Below the pieces are notes generated by a model, which ran no database searches, was not told the origin of the DNA, and saw nothing but the letters and a program-made list of their open reading frames with translations. The position numbers and the translations under genes are program-made. Source: Planctomyces sp. SH-PL62 (GTDB lineage Bacteria > Planctomycetota > Planctomycetia > Isosphaerales > Isosphaeraceae). From it: a DNA stretch of 64,000 nt. The stretch lies in contig NZ_CP011275.1 in assembly GCF_001610895.1 (NCBI RefSeq), positions 22,055 through 86,054 of the forward strand, in the 5' to 3' direction. Position 1 is the stretch's first letter, and every line of letters begins with the position of its first letter. Below are positions 34,000 to 42,900 of this stretch, piece after piece.

Positions 34000-34270
34000 C
34001 GCCCTCATCTTGCGGTAGACCCACACCTCGTCTTGCGGTGGGACCGCACCTCGTCTTGCGGTAAACCCACTCCCCGATTTGCGGTGCCGACCACCCCTCG
34101 TTTTGCGGCCTACCACTCCCCGGTTTGCGGTATTTCCACCCTCTATTTTGCGGTACGTCTCGGGAGTCGGCCGGGAATGTCTGTCGCCGATGGACCTCCG
34201 CTGGGTTCGGGCTGTGGCGGCGTCGCGGCCTCGCTGTCGCGTCCTCACGGCCCACACCTGGTCTTGCGGT
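34000..34270 (+). repeat. iteron array of the plasmid origin
   Basis: Seven copies of a core TTGCGGT (one TTGCGGC) begin at 34010, 34033, 34056, 34079, 34103, 34125 and 34148, i.e. every 22-24 bp, two helix turns. The wider unit is about ACCTCGTCTTGCGGTNNACC. An eighth copy at 34264 is in phase with the others (116 bp, about five units). Regular spacing upstream of repA is the hallmark of iteron-controlled replication. Confidence 0.88.
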
Positions 34271-34293
34271 AGCCCCCCGCCGAGTTCCCCGTG

Positions 34294-34342
34294 ATTTCCC
34301 CGGGAAACGCAAGTCGGCTCGACGCGCGTTTCCCAGGGAAAC
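34294..34342. promoter_or_regulatory. two more parS-like palindromes beside the origin
   Basis: ATTTCCCCGGGAAAC (34294-34308, one mismatch) and GTTTCCCAGGGAAAC (34328-34342). They share the 15-bp form of the sites upstream of parA and lie just upstream of the decayed second parB. Together the five sites bracket repA and the origin. Confidence 0.65.
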
Positions 34343-34404
34343 CCGTCCAGAGAGGACGACGAGTGGGTTGGGCCGCCGCGACATGGAGGTCCCGTCTCGA
34401 TGCT

Positions 34405-35119
34405 ATGGAGATCGAGGTAGGCCGCGTCATCCAGGACCCCAACCAGCCCCGAAAAGAGATCGAAGACGAAGCCCTCGCCAGGATCGCGGAGTCGCTGAGG
34501 ACCCAAGGCAATTTCAACCCATCCAGGTCCGCTGGACCGCCGAGGCCGAGCGGTGCGTCGCCCGCCTTATCGACGCCAATCTGGCCGACCGGCTCGCCGA
34601 CGAGTTGGTCGAAAACTGCCTGCGAGAAGACGAGAAGAGCTGACCGCGATGGAGAAGGCCAGGGCTTACCGGGCCTTGATGGACGCCAAGGACTGGTCGG
34701 TCCGCAAGCCGGCCGAGGAACTGGCCATCTCCCGCGGCCGCGTCTCGTAGGCGACGACCCTGCTCTCTCTCCCCGAAACGGTCCAGGAGCAGGTGGACCA
34801 AGGCGGATTGTCCTCGACGACCGCCTACGCAATCTCGCGAGTGGCCGACCCGGACGAACAGGTCCGGATCGCGGACGCGACGATCCGGCACGGGCTGAGC
34901 CGGGCCGACATCATCAAGGAGACCCGGTCCACGCCTCGCAAGAAGGGCTCGAAGCCGGCCGCGCGCAAGGCGCGGGCGGTCCGGGTCTTTCGAGAGGTCG
35001 GATTCAAGGTGACCGTGGAACGAAAGGCGGGCGTCGATCCGATGGAGGCGGCCGAAGCCTTGGAGCGGATCGCCGCCGCGATGAGAGCCGAGGCCGACGA
35101 TGGGTCGTTGGCCGCCTGA
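34405..35119 (+). pseudogene. second ParB-like gene, decayed
   Basis: Fragments in different frames add up to a ParB-type protein. MEIEVGRVIQDPNQPRKEIE DEALARIAESLRTQGN comes first; in the next frame QVRWTAEAERCVARLID ... LADELVENCLREDEKS; then in a third frame MEKARAYRALMDAKDWSVRK PAEELAISRGRVS, a TAG stop, and LSLPETVQEQVDQGGLSSTT AYAISRVADPDEQVRIADA to the end. There are at least two frameshifts, one nonsense codon and a short internal loss of the GERR-type motif. It is only distantly related to the intact ParB. Two parS-like sites stand in front of it. Confidence 0.75.
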
Positions 35120-35131
35120 GTGCATGAGCAG

Positions 35132-35160
35132 GCCCCGCCCCCGAGGTTTAGGGGCGGGGC
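35132..35160. repeat. GC-rich hairpin after the decayed parB
   Basis: A perfect 10-bp stem GCCCCGCCCC with its complement around a 9-base loop. No T-run follows on either strand, so it is not a standard terminator. Confidence 0.55.
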
Positions 35161-35195
35161 AGGTCGTTCAAACCACGTCGCTCGACGAACCGAAC

Positions 35196-35242
35196 GCCGT
35201 CGGCATGGGCCAGGGGGCGACGACCTGGCCCATGCCGACGGC
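35196..35242. repeat. 19-bp perfect inverted repeat with 9-bp spacer
   Basis: Arms GCCGTCGGCATGGGCCAGG (35196-35214) and its exact complement (35224-35242) around GGGCGACGA. It is the longest perfect palindrome seen in the window outside IS ends. It lies in the 388-bp stretch between the decayed parB and the glycosyltransferase gene. Frames across this stretch show scraps of plausible coding (EVELEGRRIHLSEDVLSG, GRKIGGIAEEVLDEALPQIE in different frames), perhaps a decayed small gene. Confidence 0.7.
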
Positions 35243-35507
35243 CGAAGCGAAGACCCCGCGTCGGGTCCGCAGCCGAAAGGCCGGCGCGACGACCGAGGTC
35301 GAGTTGGAAGGGCGGCGGATCCACCTCTCCGAAGACGTCCTTTCCGGCTCCGCATGCCGGCCTCCCAGCGAGGGCGGAAGATCGGCGGGATCGCCGAAGA
35401 GGTCCTGGACGAAGCACTGCCACAAATCGAACGTCAACCGGGTCGGCTGACGGACGGACCAGCGTGAATTATCATGACGGGCCGCGACGATCCGCCGGCG
35501 GGGGCGG

Positions 35508-36215
35508 TCATTCGACGAACGTCTCCGAACGGTGGGACTCGGATCCGTATCGCGAAATCCCGCCCACGTGCTGGACGTACGACTCGAGCGAACCGTAGAG
35601 CTTGTAGCCGCGTCGCGCCAGCGAGCGCGCCCACCGCAGGTCGTAGGTCAGCGTGGGCCATTCCGAAGACTTCCCTCGATCTTCGAGCACCACCTCCACC
35701 GCCCGTTTCGGCATCATCAGGCACTGAGTGCCGAAGAAGCGTCGGGTCGGTACGACGGCGGACCCGTAGCCGCCGAACGGTTGGTAGAGGGTGTACAGGC
35801 CGGCGTCGGGAGCCAGTCGGACGCCGGCCAGGAAGGGGATGAATCGGCCGGAGAAGACGACGTCGTCCTCCAGGAACAAGAGGCATTCGCGACGGCCCAA
35901 CCCGTTCAGTCCATGGTCGAGCGCGGCGTAGGCCGCGTCGTTGATCGATTCGAAGTCGGTGGCGTCGCCGAGGCGGGGATGGATCGCCACGGCGGCGGGG
36001 CCGAGGCGGTGGAGCAGGGAGACGTAATCGCCGGGTAGCGTAACCGCGGCGGTGAGGTCGACCGACGCCAGGGGCGGGGGGAGGGCGTCGGCGATCCGTC
36101 GGGCGTAAGACTCGACGAACATGCGCATCAGCGACGTATCGCGCGCACAGGTCATGACGACCGGCTGGATCGCGTCCAACGAGGGCGACGGTCCGTCGAG
36201 GCGTTCATGGTACAT
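35508..36215 (-). CDS. GT-A-type glycosyltransferase
   Basis: 235 aa (MYHERLDGPSPSLDAIQPVV...). The first strand is IQPVVMTCARDTSLMRMFVE; a metal-binding motif is in ECLLFLEDDVVFSGRFIPFL (EDD); GTQCLMMPKRAVEVVLEDRG and YKLYGSLESYVQHVGGISR resemble the acceptor side of GT25-like or related small glycosyltransferases. No membrane segment is present. It stands alone on the minus strand, divergent from the lodA remnant. Donor and acceptor cannot be told. Confidence 0.65.
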   Translation of the reverse strand: MYHERLDGPSPSLDAIQPVVMTCARDTSLMRMFVESYARRIADALPPPLASVDLTAAVTLPGDYVSLLHRLGPAAVAIHPRLGDATDFESINDAAYAALDHGLNGLGRRECLLFLEDDVVFSGRFIPFLAGVRLAPDAGLYTLYQPFGGYGSAVVPTRRFFGTQCLMMPKRAVEVVLEDRGKSSEWPTLTYDLRWARSLARRGYKLYGSLESYVQHVGGISRYGSESHRSETFVE

Positions 36216-36323
36216 GGGTTCAGACTCGCCCGTCGCGTCGCCGCATCGCCCCTGCGGGCTGATCCGGACGGCGGGCCGCGACGCCGTAGATGGCGGACGA
36301 ATCCGCGATTATGCTCTTGGTGA

Positions 36324-36824
36324 TTGCGACTTCCGGGCCGCCGCGACGATGCGAGTCGGCCTCGCGCGGACGACGAGCCGCTCACCGACGCCCTAGACCG
36401 CGTCGCGCTGGAGGCGTGCGTCGGGGGCCCGCTCTATCCGGGGATCGAGGCGGGCGACTCCATCCTGGGCGACGCGTCGCGGTACGAGGAGGGCGAGGCG
36501 TTTCGCCTCTCGCACGGAGCGGTGCTGCCCGGCGAGGTTACGCAGGCCAACGCCGTGCCGTGGCAGGCCGACTTCATGGCCTGCCGCTGGGAGGAGACCT
36601 CCGGGCCTAGGTTGAGGCGGCTGGCTTGGTGGCCCGCCCAGCGTCCCGACGACGTCTTCCCGGCCGTGGGGGCGACCGAGATGGTGCCCTGGGCCCGCGG
36701 GCTCGGCGAGGACTTCCAGGACATGGTGGACAAGTGGGACCGCCTCGGCGTCGTGGTCGACAAGGGGAACGACGCGCCGTTCTTCGTCGAGGTCGATCGC
36801 GACGAAGAGTCGCTGGGACCGTGA
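36324..36824 (+). pseudogene. lodA: lodA-like gene, only the C-terminal part left
   Basis: The segment PLTDALDRVALEACVGGPLYPGIEA ... TQANAVPWQADFMACRW ... LAWWPAQRPDDVFP ... MVDKWDRLGVVVDKG is the C-terminal domain of LodA-type amino-acid oxidases, which carry a cysteine tryptophylquinone made from a Cys and a Trp in this region. The family is about 700 residues long; only about 155 remain and there is no proper start. Its stop overlaps the start of the lodB-like gene by 4 bp, the usual lodAB coupling. The N-terminal 500 residues are missing from the window. Confidence 0.75.
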
Positions 36825-37960
36825 GCCGGCCGCGACCGCCGTCGGCCTCATATGCGGCCGACGTGGCCGTGCTGGGGGGCGGGCCGACCGGCGCGGCCGC
36901 GGCGATCGCTCTGGCCGAAGCCGGGCGGTCGGTCGTGGTCGTCGAGAGGTCGCGGTACGATTCCGCCCGGGTCGGCGAGGCGCTGCCGCCCGAGGTGCGG
37001 ACGCCCCTGGCCGAGTTGGGAGTCTGGGACCGCTTCCTCGCGTGCGGCCCTTCGCCGTCCCCGGGCGTCGCGTACGCTTGGGGTGAACATGCATTAAAAT
37101 ATCATGATTTTATATTGAATCCCGTCGGTCCGGGGTGGGCGGTCGACCGGGCGCGTTTCGACGCCATGCTGGCGGCCGCGGCTGCGGCCCGCGGGGCGCG
37201 GGTCCTCACGGCGACTCGGCCGCTCTCCTTGGGGCGCGGCCCGGCCGGCGGGTGGACCTTGGTGGCGGCCTCGCCGGACGGGCCGATCGGGTTGAGGGCC
37301 CGGGCGCTGGTCGACGCCACGGGGCGCGCCTCGTCGCCGGTCCGGCGGCTGGGGGGCGGACGCCTCGTCGTCGACCGGCTGGTCGGCCTCGTCGCTTTCC
37401 TGGAGGCAAGCGGCATGGAGGACCGCGGGACGCTCGTGGAGGCCGCGGAGGACGGCTGGTGGTATACGGCGCCGATCCCGGGCGGGAAGGTCGCGGCGGC
37501 CTTCATGACCGACGCCGACATGGTCCCGAAAGGCCGGGCCGCGCGGGGGGCGCTCTGGCGCGTGCGCCTGCACGGCGCATGCGAGACGCGTGGCCGCCTC
37601 GAGGGCCGGAGGGTCCTGATCGAGCCCGGGATGGTCCTGGCGAACACCACGCTCATCAAGCGGCCGGCCTGGGACGGCCGGGCGGCCGCGGGCGACGCCG
37701 CGGCCACGCTGGATCCGCTCTCGGGCCAGGGGATTCATCGCGCCCTCTGCTCGGGCCTGGACGCGGCCCGGGCCGTCGACGCCCACCTGCGGGGGGATCC
37801 GTGGGCCCTGAGTCGCTACTCTCTCCAGGTGGCGTCCGATTTCGCCGCCGACCTCGCGGAGCGAGCCCGATTCTACGCGCGCGAGCGACGTTGGCGAGGG
37901 CGGCCGTTCTGGGAACGGCGGACGGGACGCCCTTCGCCCGGCGGATTGACCGTTTCCTAA
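36821..37960 (+). CDS. lodB: LodB-like FAD-dependent protein (quinone cofactor maturation)
   Basis: 379 aa from GTG 36821. The Rossmann FAD motif is VAVLGGGPTGAAAAIALAEA GRSVVVVERS; the family goes on with LPPEVRTPLAELGVWDRF, GPGWAVDRARFDAMLAAAAA, and the second FAD motif AAAGDAAATLDPLSGQGIHRAL. LodB is needed to form the tryptophylquinone of LodA. Its partner here is truncated, so the gene may be left over. Codons 88-100 (bases about 37084-37122, EHALKYHDFILN) are strikingly AT-rich in a GC-rich gene although they encode a conserved block. Confidence 0.82.
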   Translation: MSRPRPPSASYAADVAVLGGGPTGAAAAIALAEAGRSVVVVERSRYDSARVGEALPPEVRTPLAELGVWDRFLACGPSPSPGVAYAWGEHALKYHDFILNPVGPGWAVDRARFDAMLAAAAAARGARVLTATRPLSLGRGPAGGWTLVAASPDGPIGLRARALVDATGRASSPVRRLGGGRLVVDRLVGLVAFLEASGMEDRGTLVEAAEDGWWYTAPIPGGKVAAAFMTDADMVPKGRAARGALWRVRLHGACETRGRLEGRRVLIEPGMVLANTTLIKRPAWDGRAAAGDAAATLDPLSGQGIHRALCSGLDAARAVDAHLRGDPWALSRYSLQVASDFAADLAERARFYARERRWRGRPFWERRTGRPSPGGLTVS

Positions 37961-38121
37961 AAAACCAGGGTCGTCGCGGTCGTCCGTTCCGACAGGCTCG
38001 CAAGCCGACCCAGGTCATTATGTCCGAAAACTCGGATTTTCGATTGACTTGCACGGCGGTGGCAACAAAATTAAGCACAAGTCCCGATATAACGAACTCA
38101 TTTTCAGGTTCTGGGAGAGCG
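37961..38121 (+). promoter_or_regulatory. AT-rich stretch, possible promoter cut from its gene by IS66
   Basis: This 161-bp gap has lower GC than its surroundings. TTGACT near 38044 with AAAATT 17 bp later is a plausible -35/-10 pair reading rightward. The IS66 copy B follows and separates it from the gene at 39586. Support is by pattern only. Confidence 0.3.
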
Positions 38122-39573
38122 GTAACTGATTATCGACCCACTTGCCCTCGGTTTTCCGGCGGCTTAGGTTGGTGGTCATGAGCGAATCGGACCTCGCCAA
38201 GCTGGATCGCGACGCCCTGATCGCCCTGATCCTGAAGCTCCAGGCCGAGATCGAGGCCCTGAAGCGGTCGGGCAAGCGGCAGGCGGCGCCGTTCTCGAAG
38301 GGGACGCGCAAGGCCGATCCCAAGCGGCCCGGCCGGAAGCCCGGCGAGGGGTCGTTCAAGACCCGCGAGGCCCCCGCCCCCGAGACGCTCTCCGAGCCGC
38401 CGATCGACGTCCCCGTCGTCGAGGCCGAGTGCCCGAAGTGCGGCGGCGAACTCGACGAGGGCCGGGTCGAGGAGGCCTCGATCACCGACCTGCCCGAAGT
38501 CGTCAGGCCTCGCGTGCGGCTCTTCCGGGTCGGCGTCCGACGCTGCAAGCGGTGCAAGGCGACGGCCCGCGGCCGCCACCCCGACCTCGCCGCCGACCAA
38601 CGCGGCGCGACCGCGCATCGGCTCGGCCCGCGGATCCTGGCCGCCGCCCATTTCCTCCATTACGGCCTGGGCGTGCCGGTCCGCAAGCTGCCGGCCCTGC
38701 TCGAGGCCCTCGTCGGCGTCCGCCTCACCCAGGGGGCGATCACGCTCGACGCCCTGAAGAAGGCCGCCGGGGCGATCGGGGCGACGTATCGAAACCTGTG
38801 CGATTCCGTCCGCGAGGCGCCCTTCGTCCACACCGACGACACCGGCTGGCGCGAAGGGGGCTCGCCGAGGTGGCTGATGGTCTTCGAGACCGACGCGGCG
38901 ACCGTCTATCAGGTCCGCCCGCGGCACCGCAACGAGGAGGTCCGCGAGCGGATCCCCGCCGACTACCGGGGCGTGATGATCACCGACCGGGCCGGGGTCT
39001 ACGACGCCGAGGCCTTCGCGGGCGTCGAGAAGCAGAAGTGCCTGGCCCACGCGTTGCGGTCGATCTCGGAGGTCCTGGAGTCGAAGACGCGAGGAGCCCG
39101 TCGGTTCGCGAAGCGGCTGAAGGACCTGCTGAAACGGGCCCTGGAACTCGGGCGGGAACGCCGCGCCGGTCCGCCGCCGGCCGACTTCGCCGGACGCGTG
39201 CGACGCCTGAAATTCGCGCTGACCGACCACCTCCGCGACCGGACGCTCCGGGACCGCGACGACCAGCGGCTGCTGAACGAGCTGGGCCGCTGCAACGACG
39301 CGGGGTCCCTGGTGCGGTTCCTGGACGACCCCCGGGTCGAGCCGACGAACAACCGCGCCGAGCGGGCGCTGCGGCCGGCGGTGATCGCGCGGAAGACGTC
39401 GCAATGCACCAAGAACGCGCGAGGTACGCGAGCCTTCGAGGCCTGGACCAGCGTCCTGCGGACCCTGTCGAGGACCCTCCCGGCCCCCGACCTGCTCGAT
39501 GACATTGTCCGCATCACCCACCCCGCCGCCCCCCCGATCTCCTGAGACGGACGCCGGAGCGCTAATCAGTTAC
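38122..39573 (+). mobile_element. IS66-family element, copy B
   Basis: 1452 bp, same length and ends as copy A (GTAACTGATTA and TAATCAGTTAC), with an exact 8-bp duplication GGAGAGCG at 38114-38121 and 39574-39581. The duplicated sequence also serves as the ribosome site of the next gene. Sequence identity with copy A implies recent movement. Confidence 0.95.
38178..39545 (+). CDS. IS66-family transposase, copy B
   Basis: 455 aa, identical to the transposase at 14440-15807, with the zinc finger CPKCGG ... CKRCKA and the DDE motifs HTDDTGWRE, ITDRAGVYDA and EPTNNRAERALRPA. Confidence 0.95.
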   Translation: MSESDLAKLDRDALIALILKLQAEIEALKRSGKRQAAPFSKGTRKADPKRPGRKPGEGSFKTREAPAPETLSEPPIDVPVVEAECPKCGGELDEGRVEEASITDLPEVVRPRVRLFRVGVRRCKRCKATARGRHPDLAADQRGATAHRLGPRILAAAHFLHYGLGVPVRKLPALLEALVGVRLTQGAITLDALKKAAGAIGATYRNLCDSVREAPFVHTDDTGWREGGSPRWLMVFETDAATVYQVRPRHRNEEVRERIPADYRGVMITDRAGVYDAEAFAGVEKQKCLAHALRSISEVLESKTRGARRFAKRLKDLLKRALELGRERRAGPPPADFAGRVRRLKFALTDHLRDRTLRDRDDQRLLNELGRCNDAGSLVRFLDDPRVEPTNNRAERALRPAVIARKTSQCTKNARGTRAFEAWTSVLRTLSRTLPAPDLLDDIVRITHPAAPPIS

Positions 39574-39585
39574 GGAGAGCGTACG

Positions 39586-39918
39586 ATGCCGTACAAGATG
39601 GGCGGGCCTAACTGCACTCAAGGCGTATCCGGGACCACCTCCTCGCCGGATACGGGGGCTCAGAATCGAGGCGACGCGACGATGGCCTCGCCCGCCGACC
39701 CCTGCCCATGCTCATCGTTCCCCAAGGGGTGCTGCGGCTCCGGCGGACCCGGCGGGGGCCCGGGGCCCCGGGGCGGATTCGGGGGCCCCGGGGCGGATTC
39801 GGGGGGCCCCGGGGCGGAACCGCGATCGGATGGTGAGCCGAGACGGGCGCATTCGCACGGGGGCGACGACGGGCGGGGCCACGGCGGACGTCGACGAGGA
39901 TGCTCGTCGAAGCCATAA
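39586..39918 (+). CDS. small Cys/Gly-rich protein preceding the RHS gene
   Basis: 110 aa from ATG 39586 with GGAGAG at good spacing. The product begins MPYKMGGPNCTQGVSG, has a cysteine cluster (CPCSSFPKGCCGSGG), then Gly/Pro-rich repeats and an Arg/His-rich tail ending CSSKP. No family recognised and no signal peptide. It ends 14 bp before the RHS start, so it is probably the first gene of the operon; a role in RHS loading or delivery is a guess. The IS66 insertion is 12 bp upstream and has cut it from its old promoter. Confidence 0.5.
   Translation: MPYKMGGPNCTQGVSGTTSSPDTGAQNRGDATMASPADPCPCSSFPKGCCGSGGPGGGPGPRGGFGGPGADSGGPGAEPRSDGEPRRAHSHGGDDGRGHGGRRRGCSSKP
39762..39822 (+). repeat. 20-bp GC-rich tandem repeat, three units
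   Basis: The unit GGGGCCCCGGGGCGGATTCG is repeated at about 39762, 39782 and 39802 with small changes at the end. It codes for GGFGGPGADSGGPGAEP in the small Cys/Gly-rich protein. Slippage here would change the length of that protein. Confidence 0.65.
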
Positions 39919-39932
39919 TTAAGAGGATGATG

Positions 39933-42900
39933 ATGCAATCAAATAATCAGGGCACCGGGGACATGGTCCTGTCTCGCATCCAGGCGGCGTTGGGCCGCCT
40001 GAGCGGACTTGCCCCGCTGCCTTACGGGGCCGCGTCGGGCATGCTGACCATCCCGGGTGGGGCTGGGAGGGTGGACCTCGGCCACCTCTTCCTGATGGTC
40101 GATTGGGGGTTCCCCGCCGGCTCGCCCGCCGACCTCCCGCTCGTGCTGCGGTACAAGAACGCCAGCGTCGAGCTCACTGAGTTCGGCAAGAGCTGGTCGA
40201 TGCCCTACCACAGGGCCATCGAGTGGTACGACGACGAGGCCACCATACTGACGCCCATCCGCGTGGACCACTACGAGCGGATCGGTGCCGGGCCGTCCTA
40301 CGCACCGCTCGACGGAGTGAGCAGCACGCTGACGGGAGCCCCCGGTGGCGAGTGGGCCGAGACCCAGCAGGACGGGACCTCGTACCACTACGACGCGACG
40401 GGGGCGTTGCGCACGATCCGCAACCGCGCGGGCGTCCGCTGGACCTTGACGTGGGACCAGGTCTACACCCGCATGCGCTCGATCGAAGGGCCGTTCGGGC
40501 GCAGGACGACGCTGACGCACGCTCCGTCGGGGATGATCCGTCGGGTGCAGGACCCGGGGGGCAGGATCTTCACCTTCACGGTCGACGCCAACGATAACCT
40601 GGCGCGGATCACAACGCCGGCGCTCTGCGTCACCAGTTTCGCCTACGTCCCCACGTCAGGTAGCGGGACGGCGAAGAATCGGATGGTCGCCAGAATCGAC
40701 CCCCTGGGCAACCGCACAACGTTCACCTACACCCTGCCGATGGAGGTGGCAGAGCCGGCGGTGTTCCAGTCATTCCGCCTGCCGACGGGTCAGATCACGA
40801 CGCTGACGTCGGGGTACAGCCCGCCGCGAACCACGATCATCGACCCGCGGGGCGGCCGGTGGACCGTGACGTTCGACAGCCGGACCCGGCCGGTCGCGAC
40901 GATCGATCCCCTGGGCATCCGGACGAGCTATCAGTGGGACTCGTTCTCGTCCTACGGCCTGACCCGCGTCACGGACGGCCGAGGGGTGCGGACGACGTTC
41001 GGATACGTCGAGACGAGTACGGGAGTTTACCAATCATCGTCGGTGCAGACGGCGGCCGGGACCTATCAGCTAGCCTACGGAGCGGAGGGGCGGCTGCGTC
41101 GCGTGATCGACGAGCGGGGAAATGTCTCGACTTTGATGTGGGATAGCCAGGGCAACCGTACTGCAGTGATCGACCCGTACGGTGTGCGTACCAGCTACGC
41201 GTACGACGCACACGGGCGACCTGCAGCCGTTATTGATGGACTGGGGCGGAGGTCGACTCGGATTTACGATGCCTTAGGACGCTCTGCCGCAGACATCGAT
41301 CCGCTTGGCAATCGGACGTCATACGCATATGACGTCAATAGCCAGCCCAGACGTACCGTAGATCAGCTGGGTAACATATGGACGACGATGTATGATGATG
41401 TAAACAGGCTGGCGGCGGAAATCAACCCTCTGGGAGGCCGCTCAAGCTACTCGTACGACCTAACCGGTCGTCTAATCAGCGTCATAAGCCCGGTCGGCCG
41501 ACGCGCCACAATGATCTACGGTCCTACTGGAGACCAGTTGGTAAGGATCGATGCTGCGGGCAAGCGGACGACCTATACTTATGATTCTGTTGGTAACTTG
41601 ATCAGTGCTAAGAATCCAGCGGGCGATGTGGCGACTACGAGTTACGATGCTTTGAATCGGCCCGTAGTGGCGTTGGACTCGTCTCAGGGGCGGATAAGTT
41701 TGTCTTACGATCCAGCGGGTAATATTAGGCGGACTACTAATGCTGCTGGGGCTATGTATACAAATATTTATGATTTGGCGAACCGTTTGGTCGTCAGCGT
41801 AGATCCCGTTAGGGCTCGGACCACCTACGTTTACGATCAGGCAGGTAACCTGAAAAGAGTTGTGGACGCTCTGGGGGCTATTACGACTGCCGTACTGGAT
41901 AAATTGAACAGACGCCTTGCCAATGTAAGTTCGATCGGAGGTCGCACTTCATACGCGTACGACAAGGTTGGAAACGAGATTCGCCGCGTTGATCCTCTGT
42001 CAAGAATTACCACGTCCTCATACGACGGTGCCAATCGGCTGATAAGTGTAATTGAGCCTAATAATGCGCGTGCTACTAGGATTTATGATAAGATCGGCAG
42101 ATTGGCGTCGGTCGTCAAGGCGAACGGTCAGCGGAGCAGCGTAGTCTACGACAAGATTGGACGGGAAATCCGCACTATCGACCCGTTGGGACGTCGCACG
42201 ACATATGCATATGATCCGGAAAACAATTTGGTAAGCGAGATCGATGGAAGAGGTGTCAGGACAAGCTACACATATGATGCCGTCGGTCGAGTGGTGAATT
42301 GCGAGTATAATGACGGTTCCCGCCTGACGATCTCTTACGATGCCAACGGACGCAGGCTCGTGCTCGCGGATTGGAACGGCCGAACATCCTGGACCTACGA
42401 AACGGGCGGCCAAGTGAAGCGGATGGCAAATTCCAAAGGTTACACCGTTAGTAATGTGTGGGATAAAGCGGGGAGGCGCTTGTCCATGGTTGTTCAGGGA
42501 GTCGGAACCTTCGCCTACTCATACAATGCGACAGGATCGACGAGAAGGATGGTGAATCCTGCGGGAGAGATTACCAGTTGGTCCTACGATCTGGTTGGTC
42601 GCGAGATCCGTATCCTTTCGGGAAATGATCGTCAGACCTCCTTCGCTTACGACAACGGGGGCAGACTTTCAAGGTTGAGTAACTATAGCAACACAGGCAC
42701 CACGTTGTCAAGTTATCGGTATTCATATGATGATATGGGTAATAAGCGGAGCTCGGTTGAACTCTCGGGCGATCGTGTTTCGTGGAGCTACGACAGCTCG
42801 GACCGCCTGGTCAGTGAACGGAGGAGCGGCGCGAACGCATTCTCCGAGACGATCTCCTATGACCTCGTTGGCAACAGGATCTTGAGTCGTTCCGTCGGGG

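Noticed and set aside
34000..34160. CRISPR array at the 23-bp repeats
   Set aside because: Units are short, imperfect and contiguous without unique spacers, and lie beside repA; they are iterons.
32393..34384. A longer RepA starting at 34384
   Set aside because: The extra 172 codons cover the iterons, parS-like sites and AT-rich region and have no coding character.
35132..35160. GC hairpin as a rho-independent terminator
   Set aside because: No T-run on either strand.
39762..39822. Short repeats before the RHS gene as regulatory iterons
   Set aside because: They are in frame within a Gly/Pro-rich coding sequence and best explained as a coding tandem repeat.
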